Source of the DNA: Lachnospiraceae bacterium
GTDB taxonomy: Bacteria > Bacillota > Clostridia > Lachnospirales > Lachnospiraceae
DNA: 64,000 nt
Reading direction: 5' to 3'
Assembly: GCA_022483465.1 (NCBI GenBank)
Contig: JAKVNF010000004.1
Span: 768,437-832,436 of the forward strand
Shown here: piece by piece, positions 1 through 8,183 of the stretch
Position numbering within the stretch: the stretch's first letter is position 1
Layout: each line of letters opens with the position of its first letter
The notes under the pieces: generated by a model
Seen by the model: the letters and a program-made list of their open reading frames with translations, nothing else
Told to the model about the DNA's origin: nothing
Database searches by the model: none
Program-made: the position numbers and the translations under genes

Positions 1-1
1 G

Positions 2-658
2 GCTTGCTTTGCCTACCTCTTCTTTGATCACTCCCGGGAATTTGATGAGGAACAGTCCATAAGGAGCACTATTTCCTATTACTTCAATGAGGCATCCAAG
101 AGAAAACGCTACACGGAAAAGATGGCGCAGGACTACGCTCCAAAAGGGATCATTGTCGTTAAAAAGGCCGATCCAGAAACAGGGAAGAACTTCACCATCC
201 TGGAGGACACTGAAATGATCCAGACGATGGTCGATCGTGCCGGATTCTTTGTTCTCGTCAGTGATACTGAAATGACGGCATCCGAGGCAATCCGGATTAT
301 CCGGCGACGTGATGTTGTGGAGCACGTCTTCGAATCCATCAAGCGGCACTTTGATCTGTCGGTCACATACACCCACTCCATCGAGACATATCGGGGGAAG
401 ATGTTCACGGCCTTTATCGCAAGCATTCTCTTTGCCACGCTGACATGGGATTTGAGGGAAGTGCTTCACGATAAGACCAGTGCAACCATCGCCTTCGAGA
501 TGATGGAGCTAAACAAGTATAAGGTGGAACTGCAGTCTGATGGCAGTTGGTATCCGTCCTATGCGATGAGCAGGATTCAGAAGGAACTGGTCTCCAAGGT
601 TGGCCTCACAGAGGACGAGGCAATCAACCAGGCAACTGAGATCAAGCTGCTAGTATAA
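2..658 (+). CDS. IS4/IS1634-type transposase, C-terminal part (cut by window start)
   Basis: The frame is open from base 2, so the gene begins before the window; about 218 residues are visible. The segment RRRDVVEHVFESIKRHFD matches the last catalytic block of IS4-superfamily DDE transposases, where an acidic residue is followed by F and K at fixed spacing (E in VEHVF). The part after it is helical, as in that family. The stop is TAA at 656-658. No terminal inverted repeat could be paired because the other end lies outside the window. Whether the gene is intact upstream cannot be judged. It lies next to other truncated genes, which suits an accessory region. Confidence 0.7.
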   Translation, partial: ACFAYLFFDHSREFDEEQSIRSTISYYFNEASKRKRYTEKMAQDYAPKGIIVVKKADPETGKNFTILEDTEMIQTMVDRAGFFVLVSDTEMTASEAIRIIRRRDVVEHVFESIKRHFDLSVTYTHSIETYRGKMFTAFIASILFATLTWDLREVLHDKTSATIAFEMMELNKYKVELQSDGSWYPSYAMSRIQKELVSKVGLTEDEAINQATEIKLLV

Positions 659-826
659 AAACTTGCGATTTAGGGTTATAAGATAGTCGGCAGATGGTAG
701 GATGAATCTTCTGGATGAGTGCGCGAGCATGGCAGCTGATCTGGATAGATTCCGTGATGCGAGGAGAAATTTATTATGGCAGTAAGAAAAACAGATGAAT
801 CAGACAATTTAAGGATGGTGTAGATC

Positions 827-919
827 ATGACTGATGCGCAGCAGAGAGAGGCGGCCAGACAGTTTTATTATAGATGGAATGAAAAGGGCAAAGAAGATGA
901 GGGTGCCCGTTCCTATTGA
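827..919 (+). pseudogene. 30-codon orphan ORF, possible N-terminal stub
   Basis: A short frame (MTDAQQREAARQFYYRWN...) ends at TGA 917-919. The start of the protein resembles the first helix of large MmeI-like (type IIG) DNA methyltransferase/restriction proteins, but this is a recollection from a short segment and is weak. If right, the gene was cut after about 30 codons and its body is missing. It sits just before the TetR stub, in a stretch (660-946) where I see no other gene. Confidence 0.25.
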
Positions 920-946
920 GTACTTTATAATTGGGAGTAGATTGAG

Positions 947-1096
947 ATGAAGAAAAAAACGACAAAGGAACTACTGGCAGATTCCTTTCTGGAATTGGCA
1001 GAAAAAGTACCGATAAACAAGATAACCATCGCAAATATAGCGGAGAACTGTGAGGTGACACAGCCTACCTTCTATCGTTACTTCAAAGATAAGTAG
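947..1096 (+). pseudogene. TetR-family regulator, N-terminal stub cut by an IS
   Basis: The 49 codons from ATG 947 give the typical TetR start: a helix with FLELAEK, then a helix-turn-helix ending in TFYRYFKDK, the most conserved TetR signature. The frame is then cut, and the stop TAG (1094-1096) is supplied by the terminal inverted repeat of the downstream IS. The ligand-binding domain is not found on the far side of the IS (after 2964), so the rest of the gene was deleted or moved. A weak purine-rich site precedes the start. It can no longer act as a normal repressor. Confidence 0.75.
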
Positions 1097-2964
1097 TGTC
1101 AGCTGAACGGGATTGAAAATCCCAGTTTTGCCTCATTTTGCTACGTTCTTGGGCCCTTCAGCGGTAAAATAGGTGCAAGGATTTGGAACCCTGATTTGAG
1201 AGAAATCGAGGATTTAAGGCAAATTCCCCTTGCACACACTCTCAAAAATCGCTCTGATAGGACCGCGGAAGCCATGTACAAATATTCATCCGAAATGCAT
1301 ACCCAGATCGAGCTGAACGACTTTGACCAGCCCATGGGGATCCCTCTTGACCACAATAATCGTTGGTACCAGCTCGCCGAGCTGATCCCCTGGGATGACT
1401 ATGAAGCCGTCTACGCATCCAAGCTGAGCAGAACGGAAGCCGGAAATCTTGCGAAGCCATTCCGAATGGCATTAGGAACCCTGATCATCCAGACCAGACT
1501 TGGAACCTCAGATCGGGAGACAGTCCGACAGATCCAGGAGAATCCGTATCTCCAGTACTTCATCGGCCTGCCGCGCTTTCAGACGAAAGCTCCATTTGAC
1601 CCGAGTCTCATCACTCTGTTCAGAAAGAGAATCGGGAACGTGACCGTTGACCAGATCAACGAGGATGTCGTCTCTAAGAACCATGACCTCGTTATGTCGG
1701 CGGAGGACAAACTCACGGGAACCGGCAAACATCCCCATAGGAAGGGCGGCCCTAGCAACCCAGGAGGCGGATCCTCTGGTGGTACAGCCGCTCCTTCCAA
1801 TACAGATGGCGCAGACCCCGGAACGGAGAAGGCGTCCGAGGCAAGCCATAGCAGCAAACCGGCATTAGAAGCAAAAACGGCAGGAGAAGCACCAAACGGC
1901 GGAACTCTGATCCTCGATGCCACCTGCGCTCCTGTGGACATCCGTTATCCCATGGACACTTCCCTGCTGAACGAGGCAAGGGAGAAGGCGGAAGCAATCA
2001 TCCGGAGAGCCTGCCACGATAACAATCTCCCCATACCGAGAATGTACTGTGAAAACGCCCACAAGGAGTATCTGAACCTGGCAAAATCCAAGAAGCCGAG
2101 TGCAGACAAGATCCGCAGTGTAGTCAAGGGGCAGCTTCAGTACCTTCGCAGGGACCTTCACTATATTGAAGGCCTCATGGCGAAGGGGCAAAAGCTGGAT
2201 GACCGGGAGATGAGAAAATTCGTTGTCATCCGGGAGCTCTACATTCAGCAGAAGTACATGTACGACAACAAGGTTCACCGCGTGGATCACAGGATTGTCA
2301 GTCTCCAAATGCCGTTCATCCGTCCGATTGTCAGAGGCAAGACCAACAAACCGGTTGAATTCGGCCCCAAGTTCGACATGAGTCTTGACGAGTCTGGGCT
2401 TGCCAGGATCGAGAAGTTCTCGTACGAGTCCTACAACGAGACCGAGACTCTGCAGGGGGCGGTCGAGCGCTATCGCGCTCGAATCGGTCACTACCCGGAA
2501 CGGGTCCTGGTCGACCAGATCTATCGGACGAGAAAGAACAGGGCGTACTGCAAAGAGCATGGCATACGGATGTCGGGACCGAGACTTGGCAGAAAGGCAT
2601 CTGACCCCGATCTGGCGGAAGCTGAGAAGAAAGTAGAGTACCGGGACAACTCGGATCGCATAGCAGTCGAGCGGTCGTTCAGCCTGAGCAAGCGCTGCTA
2701 CAAGATGGGGCTGGTCATGGAATACCTGGACGATACTGTCCATACGGCAGTCAGTCTCTCGGTTCTGACAACCAATCTGTTTGAGATTCTGGACGCAGTC
2801 CAGTCTCTTTTTTGCCTTTTTTATTGGAAGGTACGAAACTTCGCGGTTTTCGGTTGGGAGGCCCTTCCGTCGGCGGCTTGAGTGGCCAAATATTCATCGC
2901 AAATGCATAACGATCAAGAAATATTCACTTTGGAATTTAAGGTCGGATTATTCAGCTGACACTA
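1094..2964 (+). mobile_element. IS1182-like insertion sequence
   Basis: The ends are perfect 14-bp inverted repeats: TAGTGTCAGCTGAA at 1094-1107 and its reverse complement at 2951-2964. One long transposase gene fills the interior. No clear target duplication is visible (flanks AAAGATAAG and CCTAGGTTT), apart from a TA that may belong to the repeat. The interrupted TetR gene does not resume after the right end, so an adjacent deletion is likely. A segment near the transposase start (about 1277-1300) is repeated almost exactly near the right end (about 2886-2909). Confidence 0.8.
1274..2881 (+). CDS. IS1182-family DDE transposase
   Basis: Product of 535 residues if started at ATG 1274 (MYKYSSEMHTQIEL); an in-frame TTG 78 bases upstream is possible but less likely. 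The N-terminal half (WYQLAELIPWDDYEAVYA, then LGTLIIQTRLGTSDRETVRQI and NPYLQYFIGL) is the DUF772-type transposase domain of the IS5/IS1182 group. A low-complexity Gly/Ser/Ala linker lies around residues 155-200. The catalytic core follows, with LDATCAPVDIRYP (first Asp) and a C-terminal RNSDRIAVERSFSLSKR block (Glu). The protein cuts and rejoins the ends of its own element. It looks complete. Confidence 0.8.
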   Translation: MYKYSSEMHTQIELNDFDQPMGIPLDHNNRWYQLAELIPWDDYEAVYASKLSRTEAGNLAKPFRMALGTLIIQTRLGTSDRETVRQIQENPYLQYFIGLPRFQTKAPFDPSLITLFRKRIGNVTVDQINEDVVSKNHDLVMSAEDKLTGTGKHPHRKGGPSNPGGGSSGGTAAPSNTDGADPGTEKASEASHSSKPALEAKTAGEAPNGGTLILDATCAPVDIRYPMDTSLLNEAREKAEAIIRRACHDNNLPIPRMYCENAHKEYLNLAKSKKPSADKIRSVVKGQLQYLRRDLHYIEGLMAKGQKLDDREMRKFVVIRELYIQQKYMYDNKVHRVDHRIVSLQMPFIRPIVRGKTNKPVEFGPKFDMSLDESGLARIEKFSYESYNETETLQGAVERYRARIGHYPERVLVDQIYRTRKNRAYCKEHGIRMSGPRLGRKASDPDLAEAEKKVEYRDNSDRIAVERSFSLSKRCYKMGLVMEYLDDTVHTAVSLSVLTTNLFEILDAVQSLFCLFYWKVRNFAVFGWEALPSAA

Positions 2965-3407
2965 CCTAGGTTTTCCGGTTCTTTCCATGCCAGCTCTGCC
3001 AAACGCGGGACCCCGCACCGTGCGCGCAGGGTGTCCCGGGAACTATGCGAAATGTTCATGCTGCGGAGGGAAATTCTGGCTGTCTTGTGCATTTCGCAGA
3101 AATATATATCACTGGTTGACTTTTATTATACAATATCGTACTTTTGAAAGGCGTCATGCAATTCTGATCTTGTCGCATCTGTACACATATCGATGACACA
3201 ATCGACTTATATTATATATTTTGTATATATTCTGTTATTACGGAAAATACTATCTTTCTCGAAATTGTTAAATCTCAAATATTATACTCCAAATAGAGAT
3301 TCAAACGTAATATAATAACTTCACGGAACTGCCGCCCGTATGAACTACCTCTGTCATCACACGAAGATGTGCAGCTTCCGAATTTTTTTTTGAGGGGATT
3401 GTTTGAA
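2965..3407. other. Intergenic stretch before the RpiR gene
   Basis: There is no convincing gene. The first 130 bases are GC-rich and may be debris left by the IS1182-like insertion. The rest is very AT-rich. TTGACT at about 3116-3121 followed by AT-rich sequence is a possible promoter core, but no clean -35/-10 pair stands out. A T8 run and GAGGGGA (about 3391-3397) precede the RpiR start codon. Confidence 0.5.
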
Positions 3408-4271
3408 ATGAATAAAGACCTACTGACCAAGATCAGGGAGAGCAGACAGACGTTAACCGCAAAGGAGCGCATCATTGCGGATTACCTGCTGCTGCACGCC
3501 CATGAGGCCCGGTATCTGACGGAGAGTGAGATCGAGCAGAGCTGCAAGGTGTCCCGCAATACCGTTACCCGGTTTGTCCGGAGCTTTCACTATCGGTCCT
3601 TTGCGTGTTTTCGGGACGACCTGGAGCTCAGCGCACTGCGCAGCTCGCAGCCGACGGCGCGGGACTGGAATCACCGGGAGACCTTTCTGAACCACAGAAG
3701 TATGGATCAGTACCTGCAGTGTGCCAAAAGGGAGCAGTCACAGGACATGCAGGAGGCGGAGTACCTGCTCGACACCCGGCAGATGGAGGAGGTGATCTTC
3801 CTCATGGGCCGCGCGGAGCATATTTGGTTCTATGGGGAGGACCCCTTTTCCGATCTGATGCCCACCGTGGCGGAAGAATTCTCCCGCTTTTCCAGGAAGT
3901 TCGAGTTCTGCCGTTCGATCACCAAGCTGCACAACCTGATCATGGATGCCGGGGAGAAGGACCTGTTCCTGATTTTTGATTACAAGGGAAGCAGTGAGGC
4001 GCTGTGTCGGGTGGCAAAGGCGGCAAAGAACCGCAGGGCCCATGTAGTGGTCGTCACCCGCTATGAGACCTCTCCCCTGTGTCAGCTCAGCCATGCCCAT
4101 CTACTCCTCTGCGGACAGCGGGCCCGGTCTCTGGAGCTGAATCTCCCGGTGCTGAACAGCCTGCACTTTCTGATGAACATGCTCCTGAAGTGTTACGCGG
4201 CGTTCAATTACGGAGAATGTCAGCGGTACGGAATTGGCAACATGAACCCCGAGGAAGGGGACCTGACGTAA
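3408..4271 (+). CDS. MurR/RpiR-family transcriptional regulator
   Basis: A 287-residue protein. Residues 1-75 form an RpiR-type helix-turn-helix (LTAKERIIADYLL, then SCKVSRNTVTRFVRSF). Residues 120-270 form an SIS sugar-phosphate binding domain (HIWFYGEDPFSDLMPTVAEEF, LFLIFDYKGSSEALCRVAKAA). Members sense phosphosugars and control sugar catabolism or cell-wall recycling. ATG 3408 was chosen because GAGGGGA lies about 10 bases before it; the longer frame from 3369 lacks such a site. No sugar gene is adjacent, since a large nest of mobile elements starts 33 bp downstream, so the target is unknown. Confidence 0.85.
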   Translation: MNKDLLTKIRESRQTLTAKERIIADYLLLHAHEARYLTESEIEQSCKVSRNTVTRFVRSFHYRSFACFRDDLELSALRSSQPTARDWNHRETFLNHRSMDQYLQCAKREQSQDMQEAEYLLDTRQMEEVIFLMGRAEHIWFYGEDPFSDLMPTVAEEFSRFSRKFEFCRSITKLHNLIMDAGEKDLFLIFDYKGSSEALCRVAKAAKNRRAHVVVVTRYETSPLCQLSHAHLLLCGQRARSLELNLPVLNSLHFLMNMLLKCYAAFNYGECQRYGIGNMNPEEGDLT

Positions 4272-4280
4272 GCAGGAAGA

Positions 4281-4294
4281 AGCCCTCCGGGATC
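4281..4294. terminator. Left arm of a terminator split by an IS
   Basis: AGCCCTCCGGGATC (4281-4294) is complementary, with a one-base bulge, to 21153-21167, which is followed by a T run (21168-21174). The two arms formed one intrinsic terminator between the convergent RpiR and MocR genes. An IS3-family element now sits in the loop, so the arms are 16.8 kb apart. RpiR transcripts can no longer use this hairpin. Confidence 0.75.
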
Positions 4295-4307
4295 TTCGTG
4301 ATATGAT

Positions 4308-4351
4308 CCCCCTCTGTAGGACACTGAAATATAAGTGTCCTACGGAGGGGG
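4308..4351 (+). promoter_or_regulatory. 18-bp hairpin overlapping the IS3 end and the orfA ribosome site
   Basis: 4308-4325 pairs with 4334-4351 over 18 bp with one G-U pair, and the loop is GAAATATA. The left arm lies in the terminal repeat. The right arm contains GGAGGGGG, the ribosome site of orfA (ATG 4359). Transcripts entering from outside would fold and hide the site; transcripts starting inside would not. Such protection against outside transcription is known for IS10 and IS50. Confidence 0.7.
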
Positions 4352-4358
4352 ACATTTC

Positions 4359-4765
4359 ATGTCCAGAAAGGGAAAGATAGATCCGGTTATAAAGGTAAAA
4401 GCTGTAGAGGAGGTGATCTCAGGCAGGTCAAGCATATCGGCAGAAGCCAAAAAGGTAGGAGTAGATGATAAATCACTTTCAGCCTGGATCGCCATCTACA
4501 AATCAGAAGGTCCCACCGGGCTCCTGGATCAAAAGCACAATAAGTATTACTCCAAGGAGACCAAGCTCATAGCGGTTGAGGACTACCTTGATGGAAAAGG
4601 CTCTATGGCAGAGATCGCCAGTAAATATGGTTTAAGGGATTGGACTCGGCTGCGCGATTGGATCAAGACGTATAATACTCAAGGGACAATCAGTTCTCGT
4701 GGAAGTGGAGGCGGAAGCTACATGAAGAAAGCGAGACAGACAACTCTTGAGGAGAGAATAGAGAT
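4359..4765 (+). pseudogene. IS3 orfA, first part (interrupted)
   Basis: The first 136 codons of orfA encode two helix-turn-helix units (SAEAKKVGVDDKSLSAWI; MAEIASKYGLRDWTRLRDWI) that bind the element ends. At 4766 an IS1595 element interrupts the gene after GAGAGAATAGAGAT. The frame resumes at 9534, giving the join TTLEERIE-IVQYCLDHDRN. The present frame instead runs 10 codons into the IS1595 terminal repeat (ALVRKRVDKQ) and stops. Confidence 0.85.
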
Positions 4766-4815
4766 GGCGTTAGTAAGAAAACGGGTTGATAAGCAATAAG
4801 TGCATCTTGTAGTCA

Positions 4816-5670
4816 TCAAATTGCAAGCAGATTGAGCTCCTTAACATCTCCATAATGGTGTACCTTCTTGGGATTCCTGGATGCAAAGAGAGTTTCCGCA
4901 AGTTCCCCAATCGTTGTCCTCTGCCTGTACGCTGCCCTGAATACGAGGTTGTAACGGTTCAAATACTTGGTGGCGACACCGCGATATTCGGTATATCGGC
5001 GCTTGATAAAAGAGTGAAGGTTGTTCACAGTGTTCAGATTGAAGAAACCTGCCGACTCCTTCTTCACATTCATGACCGTGATTCCCAGGATCTTGCCCAG
5101 CCTCGGATACACATTCATGCCGTCCGTCAGGAAAAGTGTGCCCTTCTGGACATGACCAGTATAGATATCAACAACATTTGCACTGGAAGGCCTTGCCCGG
5201 TTCTCGGATTTCACGATCAGATCGCCAGTCTTGCGCTGTACTGCGGTGCAGATACAGATCTGCTCGTCTGAAAGGCCGCGTTTGGATGCGGGAGTGCCAC
5301 GCTTGCGGGGCTTTCGACTGGCATCAGGGCCAAATTTCGTACCTTTTTTGGACTCCGGAACGTAGGTTTCATCCGCTTCCACGACATCTTCCACCGTGGC
5401 TGGCTGCTCCACCTGCATGTCCTCGAGAGCAAGCATGATCTTATGCCGCATGAAGAACAGACTGCTATGGCTGATCTTGCATCCATGGCTGGCAAGTGAC
5501 TTGACCGTCTTATCCAGAGAGGTCCCCCTGAGCGTCTCTTCCAGAACCTTGGTCCAGATCTCAGTACCAAAGTGTGAGCCTGAGAGCAAAGTGTTGCTCG
5601 TTGTAACAAATGACGTTCCACATTGCCTGCAGATGTATGCCTGTTTTCCATGTTTGTGTCCATTCCTAAC
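4816..5670 (-). pseudogene. IS1595 transposase copy 1, C-terminal part
   Basis: This is the IS1595 (ISXO2-like) DDE region, matching the intact copy in sequence: VVEADETYVPESKK (first Asp and Glu of the core), FLTDGMNVYP (second Asp), and the C-terminal NNLHSFIKRRYTEYRGV. The N-terminal zinc ribbon is separated by the IS1634-type insertion at 5671-7873. The remaining N-terminus is at 7879-8052. Confidence 0.9.
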
Positions 5671-5859
5671 GGGAGTTTCGACATTTCAGCATGAAAACGC
5701 GGAGTTTTGACCGTGTTTCCATGCTTTTTTGTTGGCCTAAATGTATCGCCCTATTACTTCTATGTGTAGACTATTGATTTATGTCCTATTTCATTGACTT
5801 ATCGAACACATATTGATATAATAATCAAGCATTTAAGGGATATATAGGTAGGGCGATAC

Positions 5860-7773
5860 ATGGCGTCAATCAGAAAGAAAACCAAAAAGGGACATGATTA
5901 CTACTACATCGTCACCAGTAGACGGGCTCCAGGGAGCAAGTACCCCAAAGAGGTCGTCCTGGAATACATCGGCCCTGTTGACAAACTCTTCGATCGTGTG
6001 CTGAACGAGTATTACCTCCGGACAGGTGACCCAAAGGGAAACGCATCTGGAAAACAGGCGGAACATGAAACTGGCGGGGTGAGGTTCAAGTGCTATTCGC
6101 ATGGCGGACCGATGGCGATGTTCCGCATGGCTCAGTACATTGGAGTCGAGAAGATCCTGGACGAGGCGTTTTCATCCAAGACAATCCAAGGGATGTCCCG
6201 CAGCAGAGTGCTCCTGCTTGCTGCTATTCACAGAGCAATCGATCCTGCCAGCAAGAAAGCGTTTTCCGCCTGGGCGCAGACAACAAGTCTCCCGTATCAT
6301 CTCGGCTTCGCACCGGAAGCCCTGTCTTCCCAGGCATTCTGGGAAGCGATGGACGGGATCTCCGAGGAGGAAGTCCACAAAGCACAGCAGCTGCTCACCA
6401 AAAGACTGCTCGAGATGTACCCCGATGAGTTGAACGACCTGCACCTCGACTACACGAATTACTTCACCTACATCGACACCCGGAACGGCCGCTGCGTGGT
6501 GTGCCAGCGGGGGCACAACAAGCAGAAGCGGACTGATCTGCGGCAGTTCAGTCTTGCGATGATCACCAGTCATCTGCTGCAGGTTCCTGTCCTCTGGGAG
6601 ATGTATGAGGGAAGCAGGAATGACAAGGCAGAGTTCGGTGCATTCATGGAGAAGGTACAGAAGGATCTCCCGGATACAATCGGGAAATCTCTGGACGAAG
6701 TCACGGTTTCTTTCGATGGCGGCAGCAATTCGGAGGAGAACTTCAAGTCCCTCCGGGTACACTTCATCTGCGCCCACTCACTCGACTCCCATAAAGAGCT
6801 GTATGACATCGACGTGGATCAGTACCAGGAAGTGAAGCTTGCAAACGGCCACACAAGACGTGCATACCGCATCGACGGGCTCACATTTTCCGGAATCACC
6901 GGAACGGGCATTCTGACGTACAGCGAGGATCTGTACATCGGCCAGGAAGCGCAGATGGGCCGGGACATCGAGAAGTTCAAGGCAAAGTTTGAGGAGTTCA
7001 GGTCTCGCTGCCAGAATCCCAGATCCCGCATCTACTCTTCCATGAGGAAGCGCAAAACCGAGGTAGAAAAGCAGATCAGCGAGGTCACGAAGGAAAACGA
7101 GGAGCTGCTGAAGGAGCAGAAAGATCAGGCGAAGAAGGGACGAAAGAAGAAGCCAAAGGAGGTCCCGGTATGGGACGAAGCCAGTGAGTTTCTGAAGCTT
7201 ACCCGCAGCTGTTTCACGGGGCTGCGCACGCTGGAGCAGTTCATCACCATCATCCCTTCCGGAAACATGGAGAGCGGATACGATGTGAGCTTCCAGCTCG
7301 ATGAAGCGAAACTGGCAGTCTATAAGAGAAAGTACTACGGCAAGAAGCTGACCTGCACCGACAGAACGGACTGGTCGACGGAGGAGGTCCTCTCTTCGTA
7401 TGCTTCACAGGAGTGCATTGAGGATCTCTTCAAGACGAGCAAGAAAGTGGACCACTTTGCCGTACGCCCGCAGTATCACTGGACAGACGACAAGATCCGG
7501 GTACACGTCTTTCTCTGCTTCCTCGCGATCACGATCGCAGAGGTACTTCGAAGACGGATGGCAGATGAAGGTCTTACCTATACAAAGGCGGCAATGCTGG
7601 ACGAGTTGTGCAAAATCCACGACGGATGGATTCTGATGCCGGGTCAGAAGAAGGCAGTCAGGGCACTCGAGGAACTAACGCCAAGTCTGCAGAGCATGTG
7701 GAATATCGTCGAGAAGATACCTTCGCCAGATAATGTAAAAAGGGATAAAAAAAGAAAACTAAGAAAGAATTAA
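5860..7773 (+). CDS. IS1634-family transposase
   Basis: A complete 637-residue protein. The N-terminus (KKGHDYYYIVTSRR..., then YPKEVVLEYIGPVDKL) is the usual IS1634 start. The DDE core includes LHLDYTNYF, TVSFDGGSNSEENF and a C-terminal YASQECIEDLFKTSKK block with the Glu. A charged coiled coil (about residues 370-435, KTEVEKQISEVTKENEELLKEQ) lies in the insert domain. The start ATG overlaps the GGGCGATACA motif that recurs at both ends of the element, so self-regulation is possible. It appears functional. Confidence 0.85.
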   Translation: MASIRKKTKKGHDYYYIVTSRRAPGSKYPKEVVLEYIGPVDKLFDRVLNEYYLRTGDPKGNASGKQAEHETGGVRFKCYSHGGPMAMFRMAQYIGVEKILDEAFSSKTIQGMSRSRVLLLAAIHRAIDPASKKAFSAWAQTTSLPYHLGFAPEALSSQAFWEAMDGISEEEVHKAQQLLTKRLLEMYPDELNDLHLDYTNYFTYIDTRNGRCVVCQRGHNKQKRTDLRQFSLAMITSHLLQVPVLWEMYEGSRNDKAEFGAFMEKVQKDLPDTIGKSLDEVTVSFDGGSNSEENFKSLRVHFICAHSLDSHKELYDIDVDQYQEVKLANGHTRRAYRIDGLTFSGITGTGILTYSEDLYIGQEAQMGRDIEKFKAKFEEFRSRCQNPRSRIYSSMRKRKTEVEKQISEVTKENEELLKEQKDQAKKGRKKKPKEVPVWDEASEFLKLTRSCFTGLRTLEQFITIIPSGNMESGYDVSFQLDEAKLAVYKRKYYGKKLTCTDRTDWSTEEVLSSYASQECIEDLFKTSKKVDHFAVRPQYHWTDDKIRVHVFLCFLAITIAEVLRRRMADEGLTYTKAAMLDELCKIHDGWILMPGQKKAVRALEELTPSLQSMWNIVEKIPSPDNVKRDKKRKLRKN

Positions 7774-7805
7774 CTACAGAATAGTAATTGGGCGATACAA
7801 AAGTG

Positions 7806-7850
7806 AACCCTTGCGAAGCCGCTAAACATCTGGCTTCGCAAGGGTTTTGC
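7806..7850 (+). terminator. Terminator after the IS1634 transposase
   Basis: AACCCTTGCGAAGCC (7806-7820) and its complement (7832-7846) form a 15-bp stem with an 11-base loop, followed by TTTGCTTT. It lies 32 bp after the transposase stop, inside the element end. Confidence 0.75.
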
Positions 7851-7878
7851 TTTGTCCTAAATCGAAACTCCCGCTAAC

Positions 7879-8052
7879 AACATGAGCATTGGAATGGCAG
7901 ATCGGACAATCCAAACGGGGAGCAATCATCTTCTTCGGAGAAGAGGTTGCACTCTCATGGGAGAAGCCCTCCATGAGCTTGTTAACAAGAAGAATCAGGT
8001 CGTCCCTGGAAAGATCTCTGGCTTCGGTCAGTATGCGCTCAATGCAGCTCAT
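7879..8052 (-). pseudogene. IS1595 transposase copy 1, N-terminal part
   Basis: The N-terminal 58 residues (MSCIERILTEARDLSRDD...) match the intact copy and include the first CPIC pair of the zinc ribbon. The frame then runs into the guest IS and stops after about 18 foreign residues. Confidence 0.9.
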
Positions 8053-8183
8053 AGTCTTGCCCTCCTGGCAAGACTATTGTAGTTCAAGTTAGAGAAGGCC
8101 GTTGTACAGCAGAATGTACAAAACGGCATATTTTATACTTCTGCTAAAATGCTTTGGAGCTTATCAACCCGTTTTCTTACTAA

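Larger units (their letters stand above)
5671..7873 (+). mobile_element. IS1634-family element inside IS1595 copy 1
   Basis: Comparison with the intact IS1595 copy (CATTCCTAACAACATGAG) defines the insertion exactly. The ends are inverted repeats GGGAGTTTCGA and TCGAAACTCCC (plus C/G outside). The TSD is CTAAC (5666-5670 and 7874-7878), or CTAA if the outer C/G belongs to the element. One transposase gene is present. The motif TGTATCGCCC or its complement occurs three times, at 5742, 5851 and 7790. Confidence 0.9.
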
